This document shows, piece after piece, positions 16,712 to 25,619 of a DNA stretch of 64,000 bases. Source of the stretch: RCIO01 sp965232405 (GTDB lineage: Bacteria; Pseudomonadota; Alphaproteobacteria; Rhizobiales; Rhizobiaceae). Made by a program: the position numbers and the translations under genes. The notes beneath the pieces are model-generated. The model was not told the DNA's origin, did no database searches, and was given only the letters and a program-made list of their open reading frames with translations. Location of the stretch: the NCBI GenBank assembly GCA_965232405.1, contig OZ246966.1, forward strand, positions 1,798,001 to 1,862,000, given 5' to 3'. Each line of letters begins with the position of its first letter. Positions within the stretch are counted from its first letter, which is position 1.

Positions 16712-17811
16712 GCCTCCGCGAGCGCGACAGGTACGAGCATGTGAAAATCGGCCTTGTGGCGCACGACGCCGGCGGTCTCACCCGCTTGCACCCCCGAACC
16801 GGTAAACAGGTCGCCGCGTGCGGGCCCCACAATCGCCGATCCAGTGTCCTGAGCGATCATAAGGCGGCGGAACGCCTCATCGCCGAATGCGCGCAGATCC
16901 GGCGCGTCGACGAAAAAGGGCGTCGCAAAGGTGTGCAACAGGCGGTCGACAGCCATCGAACGGCCTGCCGTCAGCTGAACTTTGGCGGCGGCTACTGGTC
17001 CCAATCCCTCATCCTCGACCGGATGCTCGCGGAAAAAGATGAAGGACCGGTTGTGCCAGAGAATTTCGTCGAGGCGCTCCGGATTGGCCGCAAGCCAGGC
17101 GCGGATCGACTGCATCGTCACCCGTTCGAGCGCAATCTCGCCCATGTCGGCAAGAACGCGGCCTATCCCGGTGAAGGGATGTCCGCTCTTTGCCGCATAG
17201 GTTATGCGCATTGTATCGCCATCAGGCAGCACGAGACGCGCCGCGCCCTGTACGTGAATGAAGAACAGATCCACCCTGTCAGCCAGCCAGGCGATCTCGA
17301 GCCCGCGATCGGAAAGCGCGCCAGTCTCGATGGCGCGGCGGTCATGGTATTCAGCTATCTGGCCATCGACCTCTCGACCGAAGCGGAACCAGGCATTCAT
17401 GCCCGCGGGCCGGACTTCGTCATCGACATCGACCAGATCCGGCGGCCGCGCATAGACCGGATAGCGAAATTCGTCCGTTCTTGTCCGCGAAGCTCGCGCT
17501 TCCGGCTCATAGAAGCCGGTGACAAATCCCGTACTACCGTCGCTGGGCTTCACACCGAATGGCTGGAAACTCCGCTCGAAAAATTCGCGCGCCTGATCCT
17601 GGGATGCACCCGACAACTTTCGGGCCTCGGAAAAAGCCGGAGCAAGCGCTTCGGCCGGAACACCCAGCGAACCGCTACGGTAGGGCTTGATAGCTGCCTG
17701 GAATGCCGAACGCCGAAATGCCGCGAACGCAGCCAGATGGTCGTCATCCGTCCAGCCCGGAAGGTCTTCAAATCGTTCGGGAACCAATCTGGCCGGACGC
17801 GCCACCGTCAT
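16702..17811 (-). CDS. mltA: Membrane-bound lytic murein transglycosylase A
   Basis: A 369-residue MltA that cleaves the peptidoglycan glycan strand with 1,6-anhydro ring formation. The MltA barrel domain (about 95-250; VTGFYEPEARASRT, FFIHVQGAARL) is followed by the 3D domain with the catalytic Asp in LMIAQDTGSAIVGPARGD and FTGSG. No signal peptide or lipobox is visible at the N-terminus, which begins with charged residues. That is odd for a periplasmic enzyme, although rhizobial homologues often look like this. It lies 23 nt after timA, with a 10-nt overlap to smr. Confidence 0.93.
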   Translation of the reverse strand: MTVARPARLVPERFEDLPGWTDDDHLAAFAAFRRSAFQAAIKPYRSGSLGVPAEALAPAFSEARKLSGASQDQAREFFERSFQPFGVKPSDGSTGFVTGFYEPEARASRTRTDEFRYPVYARPPDLVDVDDEVRPAGMNAWFRFGREVDGQIAEYHDRRAIETGALSDRGLEIAWLADRVDLFFIHVQGAARLVLPDGDTMRITYAAKSGHPFTGIGRVLADMGEIALERVTMQSIRAWLAANPERLDEILWHNRSFIFFREHPVEDEGLGPVAAAKVQLTAGRSMAVDRLLHTFATPFFVDAPDLRAFGDEAFRRLMIAQDTGSAIVGPARGDLFTGSGVQAGETAGVVRHKADFHMLVPVALAEAWR

Positions 17812-17834
17812 CTGGTGCCGGTTCGGTCTGCGGC

Positions 17835-18542
17835 TCAGTCTTCCGCTTCGGTGGCGACGAGCTTCCAGTTCGGATCGCTGGAACGCGTATCACGGGCGAA
17901 GGTCCATACATCCTTGACCTCGGCCACCGTCTCGGGATCGCCGTCGATCACCTCACCGCTCTTGTCCAGCGTGGCCGAAATCAGCTCACTGACAATGCGC
18001 AGGGTGATGTGGGCTTCAGTGCCTTTCAATTCGGCAGTGACGATGTCGGCCCTGTCGATGCCGACGAAGGAGGACTGAACCTTTTCCGACCGCGATTCGC
18101 GATCGGCGATGGCCGACACGAAGCCTTCATAGACCTCACGTGAAAGCAGGTTTTTCAGTGTACGCCGGTCGCCGTCGGCAAATGCCATGACGATCATCTC
18201 ATAGGCCATCTTGGCGCCATCGACGAAGGTCTTGGGCTCGAATCCCGGCTCCGCGTCCTTGATGGCGCGCAGGCCCTTGTTGAGATCCGTACCGGGTTTG
18301 GCGACAGCGTCTATCTCGGCATAGTCGTCCACGGCTTCGGCCGCATCCTTGCGGCGGGGCAAAGAAACAACATTTTCGGGCGCCGCATTGTCGCTTTCGC
18401 GCTCTTGCGTTCGTCTGGCCGTATAGGGATCGAAGGGCGGGCGCTCATTGCCTGTACGGCGGCCCAGCACGTTGCGGAGCTGGTAAAAAATTACCACCGC
18501 CGCGACGAGAAAAAAGATCGTTCCGAAATCGAAGAACTGCAT
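17835..18542 (-). CDS. timA: Tim44/TimA family protein
   Basis: A 235-residue protein. A single N-terminal membrane helix (about 4-22) is followed by a charged linker and a C-terminal Tim44-like domain (about 95-230; FVDGAKMAYEMIVMAFADGD, LKNLLSREVYEGF, VWTFARDTRSSDPNWKLV). Mitochondrial Tim44 anchors Hsp70 at the import pore. The bacterial TimA is an inner-membrane protein of less certain function. It heads the timA-mltA-smr-xre group and is divergent from fxsA. Confidence 0.92.
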   Translation of the reverse strand: MQFFDFGTIFFLVAAVVIFYQLRNVLGRRTGNERPPFDPYTARRTQERESDNAAPENVVSLPRRKDAAEAVDDYAEIDAVAKPGTDLNKGLRAIKDAEPGFEPKTFVDGAKMAYEMIVMAFADGDRRTLKNLLSREVYEGFVSAIADRESRSEKVQSSFVGIDRADIVTAELKGTEAHITLRIVSELISATLDKSGEVIDGDPETVAEVKDVWTFARDTRSSDPNWKLVATEAED

Positions 18543-18735
18543 ATCGTCCGCCAGTTGCCGGTACAGGGCGCCCTTGCGTCCACGCTCAGGCTACGCGGCC
18601 GGAATTCCGCGTGGTACTACACGTTTCATATAGAACGCATCATGCGATCATTCAAATCAAGTTGACGAATCCCTATTTATCGGAAAATCGGCCATATCGA
18701 CGGCCAAAATCGCATCCGAAAGGACATTTCACCCC

Positions 18736-19215
18736 TTGCCGCTTTCGCTGATCCCGTTTCTGCTACTGGTCATCCCGCTTGCCGAGATCGCGACATTCGT
18801 GGTCGTCGGCGGACAGATTGGCGTGTTGCCGACCATTGCTCTGGTTCTGGTGACGGCTATCTCCGGCTCAATCCTGCTACGCATCCAGGGTTTTGGCGTC
18901 ATGGCGCGCATCCGAGCGACGATGGATGCTGGCGGCATTCCGGGCCGCGACCTGCTGCACGGGTTCATGATCATGGCGGCCGGATTGCTGCTTCTGACGC
19001 CCGGCTTCATAACCGACACGATCGGACTACTGTTGTTCATTCCGCCTGTGCGCGACTTCGCCTGGTCGCTGGTACGCGACCGTGTCGTAGTGGCGACAAG
19101 TGCATCGTATCAGAGACGGCCTCGTGGCGACGGCCAGACGATCGATCTGGACGAGGATGAGTTCGAACGCGCGGCGCAAAGGCGGCCGCGCGACGATCAG
19201 GACCGGCTTAACTAG
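18736..19215 (+). CDS. fxsA: FxsA family membrane protein
   Basis: A 159-residue membrane protein with three hydrophobic segments (about 3-22, 25-45 and 72-100) and a hydrophilic acidic tail. It matches FxsA, named for suppression of phage T7 exclusion in E. coli. The start appears to be TTG 18736, with AAAGGA 11-12 nt upstream. It is divergent from timA across 193 nt that hold both promoters, and is followed by secB, the normal alphaproteobacterial order near the origin. Confidence 0.88.
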   Translation: MPLSLIPFLLLVIPLAEIATFVVVGGQIGVLPTIALVLVTAISGSILLRIQGFGVMARIRATMDAGGIPGRDLLHGFMIMAAGLLLLTPGFITDTIGLLLFIPPVRDFAWSLVRDRVVVATSASYQRRPRGDGQTIDLDEDEFERAAQRRPRDDQDRLN

Positions 19216-19337
19216 TTTCCGGACCGGACACACCGCGGAAATGGCGCCTGCTTGTCACCATGGGCCACCCATGCTAGCCAGCGCCGCAATTTCGGCGAAG
19301 GCCGCGGCGCGGCCGGTATCACAGGGAATTCAGCCTC

Positions 19338-19847
19338 ATGGCCACTGACAACAAAGGGAATGTGGGAGCCGCCGCGCAGGGCGCCCAACCGGCGCAGGAC
19401 GCGACGATCAACATCCTGGCGCAGTACATCAAGGACTTTTCGTTTGAGAGCCCTGGCGCGCCTCAATCTCTGAAGGGCCGCGACAAGCAGCCTTCGATCA
19501 ACATCAACGTCAACGTCAACGCCAATCCGGTCGCCGACAAGGAATTTGACGTCGTGCTGACGCTGAACGCGCAGGCCAATTACGACAAGGATGTGCTGTT
19601 CAACGCCGAATTGGTCTATGGCGGCATCTTCAAGATCGACGGCTTCCCGCAGGAACACATGCTGCCGCTGCTCTTCATCGAGTGCCCGCGCCTGCTGTTC
19701 CCGTTTGCCCGTCAGATCGTCGCCGACGTCACGCGCAATGGCGGTTTCCCGCCGCTGATGATCGATCCGATCGATTTCGCGAAGATGTTCCAACAGCGCA
19801 TGGCTGAGGAACAGGCCAAGAATCAGGCTGCTCCAAAGATCAACTGA
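19338..19847 (+). CDS. secB: Protein-export chaperone SecB
   Basis: A 169-residue SecB that holds presecretory proteins unfolded for SecA. Typical segments are AQYIKDFSFESP, ININVNVNANPV, FNAELVYGGIFKI and the C-terminal PLLFIECPRLLFPFARQI. An N-terminal extension of about 20 Ala/Gln-rich residues is present, as in other rhizobia. It is transcribed with or after fxsA and convergent with dnaQ (33 nt). Confidence 0.97.
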   Translation: MATDNKGNVGAAAQGAQPAQDATINILAQYIKDFSFESPGAPQSLKGRDKQPSININVNVNANPVADKEFDVVLTLNAQANYDKDVLFNAELVYGGIFKIDGFPQEHMLPLLFIECPRLLFPFARQIVADVTRNGGFPPLMIDPIDFAKMFQQRMAEEQAKNQAAPKIN

Positions 19848-19880
19848 GACCCTTCGGACCCTTCTGCAGGTGCGGACTGT

Positions 19881-20582
19881 TCAGTTCGCCTGCACGTTTC
19901 GCCAGATCGCGCTTTCGCCAAGCTTCTCAACGAGCTTGGCGTGAGCCTGGAGTTCGGCTTCGGAAAGTCTCGAAGGCAGCGGCGTTGGCCTGGCGCTGAC
20001 CGTCACCGATACCGTTGTAGTTTCCTCACGGTCGTTGTCGGTCGCCGAAGCATCCAGGCCGAGCGCTGCCTGCCGACCGCCAATCAACTCAATATAGACT
20101 TCGGCCAGAAGCTCTGAGTCCAGCAATGCTCCGTGCAGTGTGCGGTGGCCATTGTCGATGCCGTAGCGACGGCAGAGCGCATCAAGCGAATTCGGGCCCA
20201 TCGGGTGCTTGCGCCGCGCGATGGCCAAAGTGTCGATCACTCGGTCGGGCGGGACGGGATCGGCGCCTATGCGCTCCAGTTCCGCATTGATGAAACTGGC
20301 ATCGAAACTGGCATTGTGCGCGACGATATTCGCGCCCTCGATGAATTCGAGAAATTTTTCCGCGATATCGCCAAATTCCGGCTTGTCGGCCAGGTCGGCA
20401 TCGCTGATGCCGTGAACCGCCTGTGCCTCCGGATGGACCCTGCGGTCGCCCGGATTGATATATTCATGGAATGTGCGGCCGGTAGGGAACTTGTTTACCA
20501 GTTCCACGCCACCCAGCTCGATTATGCGGTCGAGCCGCGAATCCAGGCCGGTCGTTTCGGTATCGAGAATGATTTCGCGCAT
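19881..20582 (-). CDS. dnaQ: DNA polymerase III epsilon subunit (3'-5' proofreading exonuclease)
   Basis: A 233-residue DEDDh exonuclease. ExoI is LDTETTGLD (D7, E9), ExoII is HNASFDASF, and ExoIII is HGALLDSELLAEVY. It proofreads for the replicative polymerase. It sits 18 nt downstream of coaE in the conserved ppsR-maf-aroE-coaE-dnaQ run next to the origin, and the tail (about 180-233) would bind the alpha subunit. Confidence 0.96.
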   Translation of the reverse strand: MREIILDTETTGLDSRLDRIIELGGVELVNKFPTGRTFHEYINPGDRRVHPEAQAVHGISDADLADKPEFGDIAEKFLEFIEGANIVAHNASFDASFINAELERIGADPVPPDRVIDTLAIARRKHPMGPNSLDALCRRYGIDNGHRTLHGALLDSELLAEVYIELIGGRQAALGLDASATDNDREETTTVSVTVSARPTPLPSRLSEAELQAHAKLVEKLGESAIWRNVQAN

Positions 20583-20600
20583 CGGCTTTCGCCCGTACCC

Positions 20601-21194
20601 TTATTTCCGGTCGCGCTTGCGCAGTGCCTCGATCACTTCTCGAACTGCCCGACGCGCAGCTTCCATCCCCGCGCTTGTATCGATGACAAAATCAGCATTG
20701 CGCTGTTTCTCGCGGTCGGGAACCTGATTCGCCAATATTGCCGCGAATTTTGCCTCCGTCATCCCGGGCCGTGACATTACCCGCGCCTTTTGCACATCGG
20801 CGGGCGCCGTCACGACCAGAATGTCGTCAACCCGGCCTGTTGCGCCGGTTTCAAACAAAAGCGGTATGTCGAGAACCACGAGCGGCGCCCCCGCTGAACG
20901 ATGGCGCTCAAGAAAGGCGCTCTGATCGGTCCGGACCAGAGGGTGAACGATTTCGCCCAGTCTGCGCAGCTTGTCCTGGTCGTCGAGTACGGCAGCCGAC
21001 AGCTTTTCGCGATCGACAACCCCGCCCACGACCGTTCCGGGGAACGCTTCCTCGATCAAAAGGGTAGCCTCGCCGGCATAGAGCCGATGAACTGTTTCGT
21101 CGGAGTCGTGGACCGGCACGCCTTCGTCAGCGAACATTTTCGCCGTCGTCGATTTGCCCATGCCGATGGAACCGGTCAGGCCCAGCACGATCAT
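20601..21194 (-). CDS. coaE: Dephospho-CoA kinase
   Basis: A 197-residue kinase for the last step of coenzyme A synthesis. The P-loop GSIGMGKST is at residues 8-16; HDSDETVHRLY and DIPLLFETG are family motifs. The start overlaps the aroE stop by 4 nt (ATGA). With coaA at 6.5 kb it is the second CoA-synthesis gene of the window, but the two are not linked. Confidence 0.96.
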   Translation of the reverse strand: MIVLGLTGSIGMGKSTTAKMFADEGVPVHDSDETVHRLYAGEATLLIEEAFPGTVVGGVVDREKLSAAVLDDQDKLRRLGEIVHPLVRTDQSAFLERHRSAGAPLVVLDIPLLFETGATGRVDDILVVTAPADVQKARVMSRPGMTEAKFAAILANQVPDREKQRNADFVIDTSAGMEAARRAVREVIEALRKRDRK

Positions 21195-22033
21195 CTTGAT
21201 GCCTCCAGATCGGCGACAATATGAGCCCGAAGCGCATCGTCAACCACGGGCATTGTGCCGAACCAGCGTTCAAAGCCGGGAACTGCCTGATGAAGCAGCA
21301 TGCCAAGCCCGTCGACTGTTTTCAGCCCGCGCTCACGCGCCTTGCGCAGAAGCTGCGTTTCCAGTGGCGTGTAGACGATATCGGTCACGATGGCGTTGTC
21401 AGGCAGCGCGATGAGGTCGAGTTCCAGCGGCGGCTGACCGGCCATGCCCAGCGAGGTTGTATTGATCAGCAAGTCCGCTGAGGGGAGAAGATCAGCGGTT
21501 GCCCCCCACCCATGTCCGCTGGCGCCTTGACCAAATTCCTCGGCCAGATCTTCGGCGCGGATCGCGGTGCGGTTGATCAGGCGGATTTTGCCGATCCCGG
21601 CTTCCTGTAATGCATGAACGACTGCGCGGGCGGCTCCTCCCGCCCCGAGTATGATTGCGGTGTCTGCGTCGCGCCACGCGCTTGCATTCGCGTCGAGATT
21701 TGCGGCAAAGCCATAGGCATCGGTGTTGCCGCCGACCAACTTTCCATTCTCGGTCCAGATCGTATTGACCGCACCGATGCGCTCCGCCGCGCGGTTGCGT
21801 TTGGAAACAAGCTCGAAGGCACGTTCCTTGTGCGGAATGGTGACATTACCGCCCGTCAGGCTGGCAGCGGTCATGCTGGCCAGAAAGCCGGCAAAATCGT
21901 CCGGTTCGATGTCGATAGGTTCGTAGCTGCCGGCGAGGTTGTGTTTCTGGAGCCAGTAGCGGTGAATCAGGGGCGAGCGCGAATGGCCGATCGGGTGTCC
22001 GCAGACAAAAGCGCGCGGCACAGTGTCAGCCAT
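21191..22033 (-). CDS. aroE: Shikimate dehydrogenase
   Basis: A 280-residue NADPH-dependent enzyme that reduces 3-dehydroshikimate to shikimate. Substrate motifs HSRSPLIH and NVTIPHKE, GNTDAYGF, the nucleotide loop LGAGGAARAV and NTTSLGM are all present. The ATG at 22033 (MADTVPRAFVCGHP) gives the family length and overlaps maf by 8 nt. Longer in-frame versions run back through maf and are artefacts. Confidence 0.96.
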   Translation of the reverse strand: MADTVPRAFVCGHPIGHSRSPLIHRYWLQKHNLAGSYEPIDIEPDDFAGFLASMTAASLTGGNVTIPHKERAFELVSKRNRAAERIGAVNTIWTENGKLVGGNTDAYGFAANLDANASAWRDADTAIILGAGGAARAVVHALQEAGIGKIRLINRTAIRAEDLAEEFGQGASGHGWGATADLLPSADLLINTTSLGMAGQPPLELDLIALPDNAIVTDIVYTPLETQLLRKARERGLKTVDGLGMLLHQAVPGFERWFGTMPVVDDALRAHIVADLEASR

Positions 22034-22637
22034 CGATTGCCTCATATTGGCGCAACACCTTGAGCAGAGGCAGAAGCGGCAGGCCGATGATGGTGAACTG
22101 GCTGCCCTCGACTGTGTCGAACAGCTGTATGCCTTGGCCTTCGATCTGATAGGCGCCAACGCTCTCAAGCGCTGTATCGCCGACTGCGGAGAGATAACGA
22201 CCGATGAATTCCGGGCTCATCTCGCGCATGGTGAGGTCAGCTGTATCGACATGGCGCCAGGGCGCGACACCAGCCTGCGCAACAACGACGGCGCTATGGA
22301 GCTGGTGCGTGCGGCCGGAAAGCGCCAGCAGGTTGCGGCGCGCTTGCTCCATGTCCGCCGGTTTGTGGAACAGCCGGTCGTCGAGCGACATTGTCTGGTC
22401 GGCACCAATGACAAGTGCGTCCGGATAGGTGAGGCTGACGTCGATGGCCTTGGCCTCCGCCAAAATCAGTGCAAGTTCGGCTGGTGTGACGCCGCTCTTG
22501 TCGATCGCCCCTTCAATGGCACGCTCGTCCGTCTTTGGTGGGACAGCCCGAAAGCGCACGCCTGCGTTTTCAAGCAGCATGCGGCGTGATGCACTGCCGG
22601 AGGCAAGGATGATTTCGGGCGCGGATTTGTCTGCCAC
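22026..22637 (-). CDS. maf: Maf nucleotide pyrophosphatase
   Basis: A 203-residue Maf/HAM1-type house-cleaning enzyme that hydrolyses non-canonical or methylated nucleoside triphosphates. The motif ILASGSASRRMLLE at the start, DERAIEG and GADQTMSLDDRLFHKP are typical, as is the closing GLPLLPLLKVLRQ. It lies between ppsR (37-nt gap) and aroE (8-nt overlap), the conserved order next to alphaproteobacterial origins. Confidence 0.95.
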   Translation of the reverse strand: MADKSAPEIILASGSASRRMLLENAGVRFRAVPPKTDERAIEGAIDKSGVTPAELALILAEAKAIDVSLTYPDALVIGADQTMSLDDRLFHKPADMEQARRNLLALSGRTHQLHSAVVVAQAGVAPWRHVDTADLTMREMSPEFIGRYLSAVGDTALESVGAYQIEGQGIQLFDTVEGSQFTIIGLPLLPLLKVLRQYEAIDG

Positions 22638-22674
22638 TTAGTCAAGCCTTCCAGTTTACGCTTTGCTGCTCCGG

Positions 22675-23496
22675 CTAGCGCGACTGCGTTCGCAGCGCAA
22701 GAATTGCCGCTGCCGTCTCTTCAATCGATCTGCGCGTGACGTCGATCAGCGGCCAGCCGTGACGGTCGCAGAGTTGCCGTGCATAAGTCAGTTCCTCGGC
22801 GATCATCGAACGGTCGACATAGTCTTCGGAACGGTAGTCACCGGCGCTGCCAAGGATTCGGTTCTGCCGGACATGGGAGATGCGTTCGGCCGAGGCGACG
22901 AGGCCAACCACAAGCGGACCATTCGCGCTGATCACTTCATTCTGTACCGGCATGCCGATAACAATCGGCACGTTGGCTGTCTTGATGCCGCGATTGGCGA
23001 GATAGATGCTGGTTGGTGTCTTCGACGTTCGCGAGATGCCAACAAGGATGATGTCGGCTTCGGCGATGTCGTGCATCATCTGCCCGTCATCGTGCTCAAG
23101 CGTATAGTTCAGCGCGTCGATGCGCCTGAAATATTGGGCGTCGAGCACATGCTGCGCGCCGACCCTGCGCCCGGCCGGAGTGCCGAGATAGGACTGGAAT
23201 ACTGTCAGCACCGGCTCGAGCACGGATACGCAGGGCAGGCCGAGGCTCAAGCAGTGCCTGTCGATCAGGGAGGCCAGCTTGGTGTCGACGACCGTGTAGA
23301 GCACGATGCCCGGTTCTGCCTCGATGTCGGCAAATGCGCGTTCGAGCTGTTTCTCATTCCGAACCAGCGGATAGATGTGCTCGATGGCTCTGGCGTTGGT
23401 GTATTGGGCCGCCGCCGCCCGGCCGGCCGCCAGCAGCGTTTCACCCGTCGCATCCGAAATCATGTGCAGGTGAAAGAAGCTTTGCGGCTTGCTCAC
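22675..23496 (-). CDS. ppsR: Pyruvate,water dikinase / PPDK regulatory protein (kinase/pyrophosphorylase)
   Basis: A DUF299 bifunctional serine/threonine kinase and phosphorylase that switches PEP synthase or pyruvate phosphate dikinase on and off by phosphorylation. The P-loop-like GISRTSKTPTSIYLANRG and the N-terminal FFHLHMISDATGETLLAAGRAAAAQ are diagnostic. The start is judged to be GTG 23496 by family alignment (273 residues). No good ribosome site is visible for it or for the upstream GTG 23589. It is the last minus-strand gene before the proposed origin and matches the conserved gene on the non-hemE side of the Caulobacter origin. Confidence 0.92.
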   Translation of the reverse strand: MSKPQSFFHLHMISDATGETLLAAGRAAAAQYTNARAIEHIYPLVRNEKQLERAFADIEAEPGIVLYTVVDTKLASLIDRHCLSLGLPCVSVLEPVLTVFQSYLGTPAGRRVGAQHVLDAQYFRRIDALNYTLEHDDGQMMHDIAEADIILVGISRTSKTPTSIYLANRGIKTANVPIVIGMPVQNEVISANGPLVVGLVASAERISHVRQNRILGSAGDYRSEDYVDRSMIAEELTYARQLCDRHGWPLIDVTRRSIEETAAAILALRTQSR

Positions 23497-23892
23497 AGGC
23501 TTGTTGGACGGGCTGTGATTGCGTGTGGACAAAGTTCGGTTCCGTCGGGTGGCCGGGAAACGCAATGTAGCAGAGGGCGGTATATCCACAATTCAGAGGG
23601 CGGCTGGCCTGGGTTTTCCGCTGTGGGCAACAATGCGTTGAAGTCCGGTTTGCGCACTGCGGTCACCGGCAGCGCGACAATCGGGGTCGTTGCAACGGTT
23701 TGAAAAGACGCCTATTTGCGGTTTTGTCCCCGTTATTACCAAGATGGTTTTCTGCGGCGCGCAGGGACATTTGAGGTTGGTTTTGGGGTCTTCGTGCTGT
23801 GGAGCCACGCGATTTCCCGATAGTCACAGAGTCTAAGAATCAGAAAACTGATCTGAATAGATTTTCTTTTTGTTTACCAAATCGCGACGGGT
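23497..23892. other. Probable chromosomal replication origin (oriC) between ppsR and hemE
   Basis: This 396-nt non-coding region is flanked by ppsR (minus) and hemE (plus), the conserved setting of the origin in Caulobacter and relatives. DnaA-box-like sites are TTGTCCACA (minus, 23524-23532), ATATCCACA (plus, 23582-23590) and a weaker TTGCCCACA (minus, 23622-23630). An AT-rich stretch at about 23834-23884 beside hemE could be the unwinding element and contains ATCAG-AAAA-CTGAT (23839-23852). Two CcrM sites, GAGTC (23829-23833) and GAATC (23837-23841), lie together. Gene orientation reverses here, and parAB with parS are 4-9 kb away. The function is inferred from context and motifs. Confidence 0.8.
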
Positions 23893-24930
23893 GTGCCGGT
23901 GGCTGGTGAAAAGGCAATTCTTGAGGTCCTGAGGGGGAATACGGTTTTCCCGCCACCGGTCTGGATGATGCGTCAGGCTGGGCGCTATTTGCCGGAGTAT
24001 CGGGAAACCAGAACGAAAGCCGGCAGCTTTCTCGATCTCTGTTATGCGCCGGAGCTTGCCTGCGAGGTGACGCTGCAACCGATCAGGCGGTTCGATTTCG
24101 ATGCGGCGATCCTGTTTTCCGATATTCTTGTGGTGCCGCACGCTCTCGGACGGGATCTGCGCTTTGAGGAGGGTGTTGGCCCACGCATGACGCCGATCTC
24201 GGTTCAGGAAATTGAGCAATTGGACGGTAGCAAGCTGCATGAGCGTCTCGCGCCGGTCTACGAAGCGATCGGACTGATCAGGTCCAAGCTGGATGACGGC
24301 AAGGCTCTGCTGGGTTTCTGCGGTGCACCGTGGACGGTGGCAACCTATATGATCGCAGGCAAAGGGTCTCCGGACCAGGCGGCGACCAGGCTGTTCGGTT
24401 TCAGGGATCCCGTTACGTTTGCATTGCTGCTCGACCGGTTGGCTGATGTGAGCGCGGATTACTTGTCTCGTCAGATCGACGCCGGCGTTGACGCTGTGCA
24501 GATTTTCGATTCCTGGTCAGGTGTTTTGGACGAGGCAGCATTTGATGCGTGGTGCGTGAAGCCGGTGGCGAGGCTTGTTCGCCGTCTGCGTGAGAAACAT
24601 CCAGATGTACCGGTGATCGGTTTCCCGCGCGGGGCTGGTCTGCTCTATGACGAGTACCGTCAGAAAACAGGTGTGACTGGACTTGGACTCGACTGGTCGG
24701 TTCCGCTGAAGCAAGCCCGACGCTTGCAGGAAGACGGGGCAGTGCAGGGGAACCTCGATCCGCAAAGGCTTGTCGCAGGTGGCGATGCCCTCCGCGAAGG
24801 TGTCGACAAGGTCCTTGAAACGCTCGGGAATGGCCCTTTGATATTTAATCTGGGACACGGGATAACGCCGGACGCGCCGATCGATCATGTGGAAGCTATG
24901 GTCGGTCAGCTGAGGAATGCGGTTCGATGA
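23893..24930 (+). CDS. hemE: Uroporphyrinogen decarboxylase
   Basis: A 345-residue HemE that converts uroporphyrinogen III to coproporphyrinogen III in heme synthesis. The signature PPVWMMRQAGRYLPEYR is at residues 21-37; FSDILVVPHALGRDL and GFPRGAG are also typical. The start is a GTG at 23893 or 23899 with no clear ribosome site. It is the first plus-strand gene after the proposed origin, and its ATGA overlap with hemJ indicates a two-gene heme operon. Confidence 0.96.
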   Translation: MPVAGEKAILEVLRGNTVFPPPVWMMRQAGRYLPEYRETRTKAGSFLDLCYAPELACEVTLQPIRRFDFDAAILFSDILVVPHALGRDLRFEEGVGPRMTPISVQEIEQLDGSKLHERLAPVYEAIGLIRSKLDDGKALLGFCGAPWTVATYMIAGKGSPDQAATRLFGFRDPVTFALLLDRLADVSADYLSRQIDAGVDAVQIFDSWSGVLDEAAFDAWCVKPVARLVRRLREKHPDVPVIGFPRGAGLLYDEYRQKTGVTGLGLDWSVPLKQARRLQEDGAVQGNLDPQRLVAGGDALREGVDKVLETLGNGPLIFNLGHGITPDAPIDHVEAMVGQLRNAVR

Positions 24931-25463
24931 GTTCCGGCCGGTCTGAGAGGGGCAACGGCAATCCTGTAGTGCGGGCGGTCAGTGCGTTGCTCGTACTGGT
25001 CGTTCTTGTGGTCGGCCTGTTCCTGATCGAACCAGGCGCCGCCTATTCCTGGATTAAGGCGCTTCATGTGATCGCCGTCATCGCGTGGATGGCGGGGATG
25101 CTCTATTTGCCGCGGCTTTTTGTCTATCACGCGGATTCGGAAGCGGGTTCCGACAAGTCTGAGACGTTCAAGGTCATGGAGCGCCGCTTGCTGCGTGCGA
25201 TCATCAATCCCGCAATGATCGTGACCTGGGCAGCCGGGCTCTGGCTTGGCTGGTATGGTTTTGCATTCCAGGCGGGATGGCTGCACGCGAAGCTGTTGCT
25301 CGTGCTCATCCTGTCAGGCTTTCACGGTTATCTGTCGGCATCTGTTAGGCGGTTTGCCGATGATAGGAACGAAAAATCGGCAAGGCACTGGCGGATTGTC
25401 AACGAAGTCCCCACATTGCTGATGGTCGCGATTGTCGTTCTGGTGATCGTGAAACCGTTCTAG
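24927..25463 (+). CDS. hemJ: Protoporphyrinogen IX oxidase HemJ
   Basis: A 178-residue membrane protein of the HemJ family, the oxygen-independent route to protoporphyrin IX in most alphaproteobacteria. Four to five hydrophobic segments are visible. The conserved heme-ligand histidine is in WIKALHVIAVIAWMAGMLYLPRL and the second region is LHAKLLLVLILSGFHGYL (residues given as landmarks about 43-65 and 120-138). It overlaps hemE by 4 nt, which supports a shared pathway. Confidence 0.93.
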   Translation: MSSGRSERGNGNPVVRAVSALLVLVVLVVGLFLIEPGAAYSWIKALHVIAVIAWMAGMLYLPRLFVYHADSEAGSDKSETFKVMERRLLRAIINPAMIVTWAAGLWLGWYGFAFQAGWLHAKLLLVLILSGFHGYLSASVRRFADDRNEKSARHWRIVNEVPTLLMVAIVVLVIVKPF

Positions 25464-25619
25464 CGGTATCTGCAGGTCAAAAACGCCGCTTGCTCTTTCC
25501 ACGGCGCGGCGATAAGAGTCGCCACCTCTCCTTGCATTGAGCGTCTTTCTTCCAGCAGCAACGTTCTGCGCCGGCGCTCCCGCAATTCCATCCCATATCC
25601 CGCTTCCTCATCATCGCGT
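25464..25619 (+). promoter_or_regulatory. Pyrimidine-rich leader of rho
   Basis: The 156 nt before rho are rich in C and T, notably 25510-25570 and 25575-25615, with many YC dinucleotides. C-rich, poorly structured leaders are typical rut sites, and rho is autoregulated by Rho-dependent attenuation in several bacteria. No ribosome site is visible near the start. The regulatory role is inference. Confidence 0.4.

Noticed and set aside
18137..18150. TCACGTGA palindrome in timA as a fourth parS
   Set aside because: Only the central eight bases match; the flanks differ from the parS consensus at several positions.
22663..23703. 346-codon plus-strand frame across ppsR and the origin
   Set aside because: It is an antisense shadow of ppsR with no recognisable domain, and it would run through the predicted origin.
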